Below, piece after piece: positions 16,405 through 23,195 of a stretch of 42,707 bases of DNA (positions within the stretch are counted from its first letter, which is position 1; each line of letters opens with the position of its first letter). This DNA comes from UBA940 sp964464465 (GTDB lineage Bacteria > Bacteroidota > Bacteroidia > Bacteroidales > Rikenellaceae). The notes under the pieces were generated by a model that saw only the letters and a program-made list of their open reading frames with translations, searched no databases and was not told the origin of the DNA. Location of the stretch: NCBI GenBank assembly GCA_964464465.1, contig CAYXGF010000008.1:1-42707 (forward strand). Direction: 5' to 3'. The position numbers and the translations under genes were made by a program.

Positions 16405-17568
16405 TTATTTAAGATGCCATATTTGCAACAGCGGATTTGCATCCGTCGGATCGTAATCACGGCAAACTTCGTTTAATCTGGGAGCGTAGGTCTCTGACAT
16501 AGCCACCTCCTGATATATCGGAATCACCAGAGCGTTGTCAATATTGGATGGGATAACCGCGATTCTGTCCGAATATTCTGCTCTTGCCACGGACGGGAAA
16601 CAGAATGTTTTGTTATTCAACTCCCAATCAAACCTATTGCCTACCGCCAATAGATTATTTTTTTTCGGAGAGTATACAGTGTAATACACCTTGGATAATT
16701 TATCGCTGCTCCATTCGGACCATATCAGCCCATCCGCTTCTGTCGACCAGTTGCGGCAATGGAACTTTATGCCATTTATCCAGTTTTGGACAAACGATTC
16801 GTTATTCATGCCTTTATAATCTTTGGCTGTTTTTCCGGCAGGAGCGTACATCACAACCGTATCCAGCCGGTTGTAGTCGTATTTTAAATCACAGTCTCCT
16901 TCCAGACACGTTATATGAATGCCTGTCGGGGCAAAAGACATGCAATAAGCAGGTGATACGCTAGGATGAATCATGTCGCATTTCCATATCCATTGTATGA
17001 TTTTCCCGTCGGGCGACATCTCCCAGACACCATCAAAATCATAAGCAATGATGGAGCCATGAACAAATTGATAGCACAGGAAGTTACCATTAGGAAGGTT
17101 GATTATGTCATGTATATAACGTTGATTGTTGTCGCCGATAAACGAGGCGTGCCTGCACTCTCCGTCCAATCCGTAATGCAGCAATTTTTCGTTTGGACTA
17201 TCGTACACTATAATTTCTCTTCTGCTGTCATCGAACATGACTTTCGTCATTTCGATATACTCGTTTGGTCCGCGACCGCGTTTGTGGATTTTTCCGAGAG
17301 CTTTGCCGTCTTGTCCGAACAAAAAGATTGATTTTTGTTTATTGTCAACGACAATCACGGTATCATTGGAGAAGTATACTGCATCGATTCGGCTAATCAG
17401 CATATTGTCTGCCGCTTCCAGAGAAATTATCTCCGACGACTTCACAAAATCCGCCAGATGGATTTTTTGTCCGTCTGTATAACTTATATCGACTGTTTCC
17501 ACCTGCCTTTGGGTCGGTCCTGAACAGGCGGACAAGACCAGACAGAGTAATAGCAAAAATAGAATCAT
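16405..17568 (-). CDS. Six-bladed beta-propeller lipoprotein (BF3164-like), pair 3, duplicated copy A
   Basis: A 387-aa lipoprotein, lipobox LSAC (Cys15), with DAVYFSNDTVIVVDNKQKSI, the turn HKRGRGPNEYIEMTKVMFDD and IIVYDSPNEKLLHYGLDGEC as clear propeller blades. Residues 1 to about 255 are identical to copy B (18035-19201) apart from a few sites in the signal peptide, and the last 35 residues are nearly so. About residues 255-345 (NGIKFHCRNWSTEADGLIWS onward) differ at many sites, a sharp patch of divergence in one face of the protein. It lies downstream of a frameshifted NVEALA gene and upstream of the redoxin-like gene. Confidence 0.78.
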   Translation of the reverse strand: MILFLLLLCLVLSACSGPTQRQVETVDISYTDGQKIHLADFVKSSEIISLEAADNMLISRIDAVYFSNDTVIVVDNKQKSIFLFGQDGKALGKIHKRGRGPNEYIEMTKVMFDDSRREIIVYDSPNEKLLHYGLDGECRHASFIGDNNQRYIHDIINLPNGNFLCYQFVHGSIIAYDFDGVWEMSPDGKIIQWIWKCDMIHPSVSPAYCMSFAPTGIHITCLEGDCDLKYDYNRLDTVVMYAPAGKTAKDYKGMNNESFVQNWINGIKFHCRNWSTEADGLIWSEWSSDKLSKVYYTVYSPKKNNLLAVGNRFDWELNNKTFCFPSVARAEYSDRIAVIPSNIDNALVIPIYQEVAMSETYAPRLNEVCRDYDPTDANPLLQIWHLK

Positions 17569-17611
17569 AATAAATAATTGTTAGTAGAACCGAAGAAAAT
17601 ATCTAATTTTA

Positions 17612-17640
17612 TAATTCCTCCCGTTTGGCGGGAGGAATTA
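17612..17640 (-). promoter_or_regulatory. Hairpin between NVEALA copy A and its propeller gene
   Basis: An 11-bp perfect stem (17612-17622 with 17630-17640), extendable by one more G-C pair, has a 5-nt loop. On the minus strand there is no T-run after it, so it is more likely an mRNA stabiliser or weak attenuator than a full terminator. It is the same in copy B. Confidence 0.6.
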
Positions 17641-17667
17641 TTGTTATCATAGATTTGTTTGATATTT

Positions 17668-17951
17668 TTATCTATGCTTAATAGTGTCATACAGAGAACA
17701 ATCTACGAAAGAGCAATAGCCTCGCGATTCCATGCAACACATTAAGTCTTTAATAATGTCTTCGCGAAGTGACGCCACTCTTTTATTTTCTGGCAACCCT
17801 TCACTTGTAGAGTATACCAACGCTTCAAGATTTTGTTTTGTCAGGTTCGACATCGTTTTCTTGTTCTTGGTGATTGCAGAGTAGGTGGTGAAAGTCGCAC
17901 CTGCAAATACTACTGCGCTGCACATAGCAACAAAATGTGTTTAGTTTTCAT
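17668..17951 (-). pseudogene. NVEALA-type gene of pair 3 (copy A), frameshifted near its start
   Basis: The start is the same as the intact copy B, but one base is missing after codon 6 (caacaaaatg here, caacgaaaatg in copy B). From the ATG at 17951 the frame therefore ends after 13 codons. The rest of the reading frame is undamaged and would encode KNKKTMSNLTKQNLEALVY, then a tail REDIIKDLMCCMESRGYCSF ending CSLYDTIKHR. Translation could restart at the internal ATG 17925, but that removes the first residues of the signal anchor. The tail differs from copy B while the N-terminal part is identical. Confidence 0.75.
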
Positions 17952-17973
17952 AAGAAAATATATTAGGTTCTTA

Positions 17974-17981
17974 CAAATTTA
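17974..17981 (-). promoter_or_regulatory. -7 box upstream of NVEALA copy A
   Basis: On the minus strand TAAATTTG fits TAnnTTTG, 23 bp before the ATG. The -33 position does not match, unlike copy B, so this promoter may be weakened. Confidence 0.4.
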
Positions 17982-18034
17982 AAATGATTATTGCAAAATT
18001 CCGAATTCAACAGTCACTTTATTTGAAAATATCA

Positions 18035-19201
18035 CTATTTGATATGCCATATTTGTAACAGAGGATTTGCATCCGTCGGATCGTAATCACGGCAAACTTC
18101 GTTTAATCTGGGAGCGTAGGTCTCTGACATAGCCACCTCCTGATATATCGGAATCACCAGAGCGTTGTCAATATTGGATGGGACAACCGCGATTCTATCC
18201 GCTACATATCCAGATTTGGCTACCGATGGGAAACAGTATGTTTTATCGCTCAACTCCCAATCAAACCTATTGCCAACCGCCAATAGATCATTTTTTTTCG
18301 GAGAGTATATGGTGTAGTATATTATAACCTTCTTTTCGCCATTCCATTCCGACCATATTTGTTCGCCAACTTCGGTCGACCAATTACGACAGTTAAACAT
18401 TTTGCCATTCAGCCAATTTTGGACATACGATTCGTTATTCATGCCTTTATAATCTTTGGCTGTTTTTCCGGCAGGAGCGTACATCACAACCGTATCCAGC
18501 CGGTTGTAGTCGTATTTTAAATCACAGTCTCCTTCCAGACACGTTATATGAATGCCTGTCGGGGCAAAAGACATGCAATAAGCAGGTGATACGCTAGGAT
18601 GAATCATGTCGCATTTCCATATCCATTGTATGATTTTCCCGTCGGGCGACATCTCCCAGACACCATCAAAATCATAAGCAATGATGGAGCCATGAACAAA
18701 TTGATAGCACAGGAAGTTACCATTAGGAAGGTTGATTATGTCATGTATATAACGTTGATTGTTGTCGCCGATAAACGAGGCGTGCCTGCACTCTCCGTCC
18801 AATCCGTAATGCAGCAATTTTTCGTTTGGACTATCGTACACTATAATTTCTCTTCTGCTGTCATCGAACATGACTTTCGTCATTTCGATATACTCGTTTG
18901 GTCCGCGACCGCGTTTGTGGATTTTTCCGAGAGCTTTGCCGTCTTGTCCGAACAAAAAGATTGATTTTTGTTTATTGTCAACGACAATCACGGTATCATT
19001 GGAGAAGTATACTGCATCGATTCGGCTAATCAGCATATTGTCTGCCGCTTCCAGAGAAATTATCTCCGACGACTTCACAAAATCCGCCAGATGGATTTTT
19101 TGTCCGTCTGTATAACTTATATCGACTGTTTCCACCTGCCTTTGGGTCGGTCCTGAACAGGCGGACAAAATAAAACAGAGTAATAGCAAAAATAGAATCA
19201 T
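18035..19201 (-). CDS. Six-bladed beta-propeller lipoprotein (BF3164-like), pair 4, duplicated copy B
   Basis: A 388-aa lipoprotein, lipobox LSAC (Cys15). It is almost identical to copy A through about residue 255, with the same HKRGRGPNEYIEMTKV turn. It then has its own version of the region around NGKMFNCRNWSTEVGEQIWS and PSVAKSGYVADRIAVVPS before returning to the shared C-terminus DPTDANPLLQIWHIK. It follows an intact NVEALA gene (stop to start about 100 bp, with a hairpin between). The block structure suggests duplication followed by diversification or gene conversion confined to one segment. A periplasmic lipid anchor is predicted; function unknown. Confidence 0.78.
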   Translation of the reverse strand: MILFLLLLCFILSACSGPTQRQVETVDISYTDGQKIHLADFVKSSEIISLEAADNMLISRIDAVYFSNDTVIVVDNKQKSIFLFGQDGKALGKIHKRGRGPNEYIEMTKVMFDDSRREIIVYDSPNEKLLHYGLDGECRHASFIGDNNQRYIHDIINLPNGNFLCYQFVHGSIIAYDFDGVWEMSPDGKIIQWIWKCDMIHPSVSPAYCMSFAPTGIHITCLEGDCDLKYDYNRLDTVVMYAPAGKTAKDYKGMNNESYVQNWLNGKMFNCRNWSTEVGEQIWSEWNGEKKVIIYYTIYSPKKNDLLAVGNRFDWELSDKTYCFPSVAKSGYVADRIAVVPSNIDNALVIPIYQEVAMSETYAPRLNEVCRDYDPTDANPLLQIWHIK

Positions 19202-19246
19202 AATAAATAATTGTTAGTAGAATCGAAGAAAAAATATCCAATTTTA

Positions 19247-19275
19247 TAATTCCTCCCGTTTGGCGGGAGGAATTA
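19247..19275 (-). promoter_or_regulatory. Hairpin between NVEALA copy B and its propeller gene
   Basis: The same 11-bp stem-loop as at 17612-17640 lies in the same place between the two genes of the pair. Conservation in both units suggests it matters for expression balance, though recent duplication alone could explain it. Confidence 0.6.
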
Positions 19276-19302
19276 TTGTTATCCTAGATTTGTTTGATAT
19301 TT

Positions 19303-19587
19303 TTATCTATGCTTAATAGTATCATACAGAGAGCAATCTAATAACGAACAATAGCCAGGCGCAAAAACACAACACATCACCCCGCCAGCCAATTCTGGGT
19401 TATAATCTGGTACTCTTTTATTTTCTGGCAACCCTTCACTTGTAGAGTATACCAACGCTTCAAGATTTTGTTTTGTCAGGTTCGACATCGTTTTCTTGTT
19501 CTTGGTGATTGCAGAGTAGGTGGTGAAAGTCGCACCTGCAAATACTACTGCGCTGCACATAGCAACGAAAATGTGTTTAGTTTTCAT
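19303..19587 (-). CDS. NVEALA-type small protein, pair 4 (copy B, intact)
   Basis: A 94-aa protein. A short basic start (MKTK), a hydrophobic segment (IFVAMCSAVVFAGATFTTYSA), then KNKKTMSNLTKQNLEALV with the NVEALA-like motif at about residues 42-46, a linker STSEGLPENKR, and a cysteine-rich tail with CC, GYCS and DCSLYDTIKHR. Length and layout fit the Pfam NVEALA family (about 70-95 aa). Of the four homologues it is the best preserved. It has a good promoter (19610-19640) and heads the operon that runs through both propeller genes to the signal peptidase. I infer that it is an exported peptide; its activity is unknown. Confidence 0.75.
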   Translation of the reverse strand: MKTKHIFVAMCSAVVFAGATFTTYSAITKNKKTMSNLTKQNLEALVYSTSEGLPENKRVPDYNPELAGGVMCCVFAPGYCSLLDCSLYDTIKHR

Positions 19588-19609
19588 AAGAAAATATATT
19601 AGGTTCTTG

Positions 19610-19640
19610 CAAATCTAACACTATTATTGTAAAACTACAA
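19610..19640 (-). promoter_or_regulatory. Promoter of the NVEALA-propeller-lepB operon
   Basis: On the minus strand TTG (19640-19638) is followed after 20 bp by TAGATTTG (19617-19610). The ATG at 19587 is 23 bp downstream. All genes down to 12526 are on the same strand behind it. Confidence 0.6.
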
Positions 19641-19677
19641 GTCCAACTGCTGTTTTGTTTAAAAACATTACTATTTA

Positions 19678-19912
19678 AGATGCCATATTTGCACCCGCCG
19701 GATCATGCCCGCTGCAAACTTCGTTTAATATGAGAGCGTAGGTCTCGGACATAGCCACCTCCTGATATATCGGAATCACCAGTGCGTTGTCAATATTCGA
19801 AAGGGCAATGTAGATTCTGTTTCTGTCCGAATATTAGAATTTTGCCACCGATGGAAAACAGTACGTTTTATCACTTGGGCCAATCGAACCTATTTGTTAA
19901 CAGTACGACACT
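19678..19912 (-). pseudogene. Remnant of a third propeller lipoprotein gene
   Basis: The plus-strand sequence aligns, with small gaps, to the 3' ends of both propeller genes: the stop region, the segment coding for EVCRD, a long nearly identical stretch coding AETYA...VAMSE...QEVAMSIPI-like residues, and the FCFPSVA region. Gaps and substitutions break the frame, and nothing remains of the 5' three quarters. It marks a third, decayed unit of the tandem array, cut off before panB. Confidence 0.75.
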
Positions 19913-19950
19913 TATTTTCGGAGAAAATACATCAAGCAGCCGGGTAAAAG

Positions 19951-19984
19951 AAATCCCCGCCGGCACAAAAACGGCGGAGATTTC
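19951..19984 (-). terminator. Probable terminator downstream of panB
   Basis: An imperfect stem, aaatc-c-ccgccg with cggcgg-a-gattt (one mismatch), is followed on the minus strand by a short T-rich stretch. It is about 60 bp after the panB stop. Confidence 0.45.
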
Positions 19985-20045
19985 GGGTGTTCATTTGGAG
20001 ATGTCCGTGCATGTACGGAATATATCCGGACTTGCAGTAGAGTGC

Positions 20046-20861
20046 TTAATATTGTTCTTTTTCGTTCGGGAAGGAGCAGTTCTTGACATCCTCCACATAA
20101 GCGGAGAAAGCCTTCGACATGATACCGTGAAGGTCGGCGTAGCGGCGCAGGAACCGTGGCGAGAATTCGTTGGTTATGCCCAGCATGTCGTGGGCGACGA
20201 GAACCTGACCGTCAACTCCGTTGCCGGCACCGATGCCGATGACGGGAATGTGAAGTTCGGACGACACTCGGGTACCCAGGGTCGCGGGAATCTTTTCCAG
20301 AACGATGCCGAAACAGCCGGCATCTTCGAGCAGATGAGCGTCATGGACGAGTTTCTCGGCTTCGGCCTGCTCCTTGGCCCGCACGTTATATGTTCCGTAC
20401 TTGTGTATGGACTGCGGGGTGAGCCCGAGGTGTCCCATTACCGGGATGCCTGCGCACAGGATTCTCTGAACCGATTCCATAATCTCCTGACCGCCCTCCA
20501 ACTTGACGGCGTCGGCTTCGGTCTCCTTCATTATGCGTATGGCGGAACTGAGCGCCTGTTTGGAATTGCCCTGGTATGTTCCGAACGGCAAATCGACGAC
20601 GACAAGCGCGCGCTTGACAGCCCGGACAACGGACTTGGCATGATAAATCATCTGGTCGAGGGTGATTGGCAGCGTTGTCTCGTAGCCCGCCATGACGTTG
20701 GCGGCCGAATCTCCTACCAGTATCACATCTATGCCGGCCGCGTCGAGAATTCCCGCCATGGAGTAGTCGTATGACGTGAGCATGGCTATTTTCTCGCCAC
20801 GCTGTTTCATTTCGGTCAGACGAAGCGTCGTAACAGCTCTAAGTGTAGTTTCCGTGGACAT
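20046..20861 (-). CDS. panB: 3-methyl-2-oxobutanoate hydroxymethyltransferase
   Basis: It adds a hydroxymethyl group from 5,10-methylene-THF to alpha-ketoisovalerate, the first committed step of pantothenate (CoA) synthesis. The 271-aa product has KIAMLTSYDYSMAGILDAAGID, the metal-site motif LVGDSAANVMAGYETTLPIT, DLPFGTYQ, AVKLEGG, and VMGHLGLTPQSIHKYGTYNVR, all strongly conserved in PanB. Length is normal (about 265-275 aa). It has its own canonical promoter, overlapping the end of the upstream methyltransferase gene. No panC or panD is adjacent. Confidence 0.95.
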   Translation of the reverse strand: MSTETTLRAVTTLRLTEMKQRGEKIAMLTSYDYSMAGILDAAGIDVILVGDSAANVMAGYETTLPITLDQMIYHAKSVVRAVKRALVVVDLPFGTYQGNSKQALSSAIRIMKETEADAVKLEGGQEIMESVQRILCAGIPVMGHLGLTPQSIHKYGTYNVRAKEQAEAEKLVHDAHLLEDAGCFGIVLEKIPATLGTRVSSELHIPVIGIGAGNGVDGQVLVAHDMLGITNEFSPRFLRRYADLHGIMSKAFSAYVEDVKNCSFPNEKEQY

Positions 20862-20892
20862 TTTGCGTGTTGTTTTTTCTGGAAAAGTCGCG

Positions 20893-20923
20893 CAAAGTTA
20901 CAAGAGTTTTCCATATTCGCAAA
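20893..20923 (-). promoter_or_regulatory. panB promoter
   Basis: On the minus strand TTTG (20923-20920) is followed after exactly 19 bp by TAACTTTG (20900-20893). The box overlaps the stop codon of the TrmH-family gene. The panB ATG is at 20861. Confidence 0.75.
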
Positions 20924-21434
20924 ACATGCTCCACAGAACGACTCCGCCGCTCACGGCGACGTTCAGGGAGTGTTTGGTCCCGACCTGAGGAATCTCGATG
21001 GCGCCGTGGCAGGCATCGACCACGTCCTGTCCGACTCCGAAGACCTCGTTGCCGAAAACCAGTGCGTATTTCTCGCCCACGCGCATGCGGAAATCTCCCA
21101 GAGTGCAGGCGCCCTCCACCTGTTCGACAGCCAGAACGGTATACCCCTTGTCCCGAAGCGATTGCACGCATTCGAGCGTGTTTCCGCAGTGGCTCCATGC
21201 AACGGTCTGCTCGGCCCCGAGCGCGGTCTTGTGTATCTCGCGATTGGGCGGGGTGGCGGTGATGCCGCAAAGTATGATGCGTTCTATGCCGAAAGCGTCC
21301 GACGTGCGGAAGAACGAACCCACGTTATTCAGACTGCGGATGTTGTCGAGCACTACGGTAACCGGCATCTTATCCATCCGGCGGAACTCCTCCGGGGTGG
21401 GGCGGTGCAACTCGCTGTTGGTTATCTTTCTCAT
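20898..21434 (-). CDS. RNA 2'-O-methyltransferase, SpoU/TrmH family
   Basis: The product is 178 aa from the ATG at 21434; an upstream ATG at 21494 would add 20 basic residues across the -7 box and is rejected. SPOUT motifs are clear: motif 1 VVLDNIRSLNNVGSFFRTSDAFG (Asn and catalytic Arg), motif 2 ALVFGNEVFGV, and motif 3 IEIPQVGTKHSLNVAVSGGVVLW, which makes the SAM-binding trefoil knot. The enzyme methylates a ribose 2'-OH in tRNA or rRNA; the exact target cannot be told from sequence. The N-terminal RNA-binding domain of RlmB is absent, so a TrmH/TrmL-like role is more likely. Confidence 0.88.
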   Translation of the reverse strand: MRKITNSELHRPTPEEFRRMDKMPVTVVLDNIRSLNNVGSFFRTSDAFGIERIILCGITATPPNREIHKTALGAEQTVAWSHCGNTLECVQSLRDKGYTVLAVEQVEGACTLGDFRMRVGEKYALVFGNEVFGVGQDVVDACHGAIEIPQVGTKHSLNVAVSGGVVLWSMFCEYGKLL

Positions 21435-21455
21435 GACGGAATGTTTTTTCGGATG

Positions 21456-21463
21456 CAAAATTA
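21456..21463 (-). promoter_or_regulatory. -7 box for the TrmH-family gene
   Basis: On the minus strand TAATTTTG fits TAnnTTTG, 22 bp before the ATG at 21434. It lies in the spacer shared with the divergent recombinase gene. Confidence 0.45.
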
Positions 21464-21509
21464 GAATTTCTTTTCGATTTATTTGCCTGTGCAAACAATC
21501 ATCAATTCA

Positions 21510-22703
21510 ATGCATATGGCAATAGTGAAAGTAAAATTCAGGGCCGAAAAAGGGTCGTGCCGCGAAGGCGTAATTTTTTATAAAGTCATTCACGGGAGCA
21601 CGGCGCGGCAAATCCAGACCGGATACAGACTGCTGCCGGCCGAGTGGGATGCAGGACGGATAGTGTCGGGCACACCGGACAGAGAGGCGTATCTGGGCTC
21701 GCTGCGGACTGCCGTGGCAAAAGATACGGCGCATCTCAAAGCAATCATCGCACGGCTGGAAAGGGCAGGGCATGAGTACACTCCGGATACGGTTGCCGAA
21801 CAGTTCAATTGCCGCCGCAGGGGATTCGTATCGTTTGCTACGGAGCTGAATCATCGGTTGATACAAATAGGCAAAAAGCGTACGGCCGAGACATATGCGT
21901 GCGTACTGAACAGTCTGATACGATTCCTCGGGACAAGAGAAATCGCATTGAAGAATTTCGACTCGAACCTTATGGCGGAATACGAAGCCTACCTCAAATC
22001 GACAGGCGTATGCGCCAACACGTCGTCGTTCTATATGCGCAATCTGAGGGCGATGTACAACCGGGCGGTGGAAAGGGGACTCGTGGCGCAGCGGAATCCG
22101 TTCCGGCACGTGTACACCGGTGTCGACAAAACAGTGAAAAGGGCCGTCCCGCTGAAAGCGATACGCGCCATAAGGGACCTGGATTTGGAGGACAGTCCTG
22201 CATCCGCATATGCCCGCGATGTGTTCATGTTTCTGTTCTATACCCGGGGTATGTCGTTCGTCGACATGGCGTATCTGAAAAAAACGGACCTCAAAAACGG
22301 GGTTCTGTCGTACCGGAGACGCAAGACAAACCAGCAGCTGTTCATCAAGTGGGAAAAACAGATGCAGGAGATAGTCGACAAGTACGACACCTCCGGGACG
22401 CCTTACCTGATGCCCGTAATCCGCGATGCCGGCTCCGACGCAAGAAAACAATATCTTAGCGCCGCGCATCTGGTGAATTCGAAACTCAAAAAAATAGGCG
22501 CCCGCATAGGACTCACCGTTCCGCTGACAAGCTATGTGGCACGCCACGCATGGGCGAGCATCGCAAAAAGCAAGAATATATCGGTATCCGTCATCAGCGA
22601 GGCCATGGGACACGATTCTGAAAGCACAACCAGAATCTATCTCGCGTCGCTGGATACGAAAATCGTTGACAAGGCCAACAGCATGGTCATAAATTCACTC
22701 TGA
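21510..22703 (+). CDS. Tyrosine recombinase of the Bacteroidales DNA-invertase type
   Basis: A 397-aa site-specific recombinase from the ATG at 21510 (another ATG at 21516 is equally possible). An N-terminal arm-type/SAM-like DNA-binding region (IVKVKFRAEKGSCREGVIFYKV; LKNFDSNLMAEYEAYL) leads into the catalytic domain. The first Arg is in FLFYTRGMSFVDMAYL (about 245), the second in SYVARHAWASIAK (about 344), then GHDSESTTRIYLASLD with the His and the tyrosine nucleophile (about 376). This layout matches Bacteroides integrases that invert promoters (Mpi/Tsr type) as well as transposon integrases. The gene lies 53 bp before an inverted-repeat element facing fimbrial genes, and no mobile-element genes are nearby, so a local invertase role is most likely. 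Confidence 0.85.
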   Translation: MHMAIVKVKFRAEKGSCREGVIFYKVIHGSTARQIQTGYRLLPAEWDAGRIVSGTPDREAYLGSLRTAVAKDTAHLKAIIARLERAGHEYTPDTVAEQFNCRRRGFVSFATELNHRLIQIGKKRTAETYACVLNSLIRFLGTREIALKNFDSNLMAEYEAYLKSTGVCANTSSFYMRNLRAMYNRAVERGLVAQRNPFRHVYTGVDKTVKRAVPLKAIRAIRDLDLEDSPASAYARDVFMFLFYTRGMSFVDMAYLKKTDLKNGVLSYRRRKTNQQLFIKWEKQMQEIVDKYDTSGTPYLMPVIRDAGSDARKQYLSAAHLVNSKLKKIGARIGLTVPLTSYVARHAWASIAKSKNISVSVISEAMGHDSESTTRIYLASLDTKIVDKANSMVINSL

Positions 22704-22756
22704 AATATGTCACGGACCGGTATCCGAAACGCAAAAAACAGCCGTGAATATATTTT

Positions 22757-22952
22757 TCTTTCTAAGAGAAATATCATGTAAAGACGCGCGTAAATATTAA
22801 TATATTAAGGTTTCTTATATATGTAGACTGCTGGTTTTCAAGATTCAGAGAAAACGGCATCTTTGCGGCGCAGAACAAATATCCACGCCGCATACGACAT
22901 ATTTGTATGTTTTTTTTATACCTTTGCGACCTGCGTATTTCTCTTAGAAAGA
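22757..22952. repeat. Invertible promoter element bounded by 17-bp inverted repeats
   Basis: The left repeat at 22757-22773 and the right repeat at 22936-22952 are perfect inverted copies (TCTTTCTAAGAGAAATA and its complement), enclosing 162 bp. The element sits directly between a tyrosine recombinase gene and a fimbrial operon and contains a right-pointing -7 box. This is the standard layout of Bacteroidales DNA-inversion switches. In the given orientation the promoter points at the fimbrial genes (ON). Confidence 0.85.
22919..22926 (+). promoter_or_regulatory. -7 box inside the invertible element
   Basis: TACCTTTG matches TAnnTTTG and follows a T-run. The nearest TTTG upstream (22902-22905) is 13 bp away, shorter than the usual 19. 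No leftward TAnnTTTG is seen in the element. Confidence 0.55.
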
Positions 22953-22990
22953 GACATACATCTGCAAGGTATGGTTGGCAAGGTGTTTGA

Positions 22991-23010
22991 GCCGAGTCCC
23001 AGGGCTTGGC
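22991..23010 (+). other. Stem-loop in the fimbrial leader RNA
   Basis: The 8-bp stem gccgagtc/ggcttggc (with G-U pairs) has a CCAG loop. It would lie in the roughly 260-nt leader made from the invertible promoter but not in transcripts from the proximal promoter. Confidence 0.35.
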
Positions 23011-23105
23011 GTCGAAACCTGACGGCCGATGCAACCGACTGACGGATATTTGTTTGAATAAGCATCTCACATATGTGAATGTATCGTTAAGAATTGCGGT
23101 TGTTT

Positions 23106-23136
23106 TTTGCAGATTTTTTAATATTATATAATTTTG
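23106..23136 (+). promoter_or_regulatory. Fixed proximal promoter of the fimbrial operon
   Basis: TTTG (23106-23109), exactly 19 bp, then TAATTTTG (23129-23136). The ATG at 23196 is 59 bp downstream. It lies outside the invertible element, so inversion would not move it. Confidence 0.7.
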
Positions 23137-23195
23137 CAATTCTTTAATTATATAGAGAGCGCGCATACGGTACGATACGAAAATTTGAAGAACTG

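Larger units (their letters stand above)
16408..19912 (-). repeat. Tandem array of propeller+NVEALA units: two full copies and one remnant
   Basis: Unit A spans about 16408-18034, unit B about 18035-19677, and a partial third unit about 19678-19912. Each full unit is about 1.63 kb and holds a propeller gene, an internal hairpin, an NVEALA gene and its promoter. Long stretches are identical between A and B, including the inter-gene hairpin. The divergent patches are confined to the 3' part of the propeller gene, the 3' part of the NVEALA gene and the promoter spacer. The differences between copies argue against an assembly duplication. Confidence 0.88.

Noticed and set aside
16405..19201. Tandem propeller genes as an assembly duplication
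   Set aside because: The copies differ in a sharp block, in the NVEALA tail and in a one-base deletion, and a third decayed unit follows. A collapsed or duplicated assembly would not produce these.
21510..22703. Integrase as the sign of a prophage or conjugative transposon
   Set aside because: No phage, mobilisation or conjugation genes and no tRNA attachment duplication are nearby, and an inverted-repeat promoter element lies right beside it. A local invertase explains it better.
22774..22935. Small open reading frames inside the invertible element
   Set aside because: The segment is AT-rich with only short chance frames, and the inverted repeats and -7 box explain it as regulatory.
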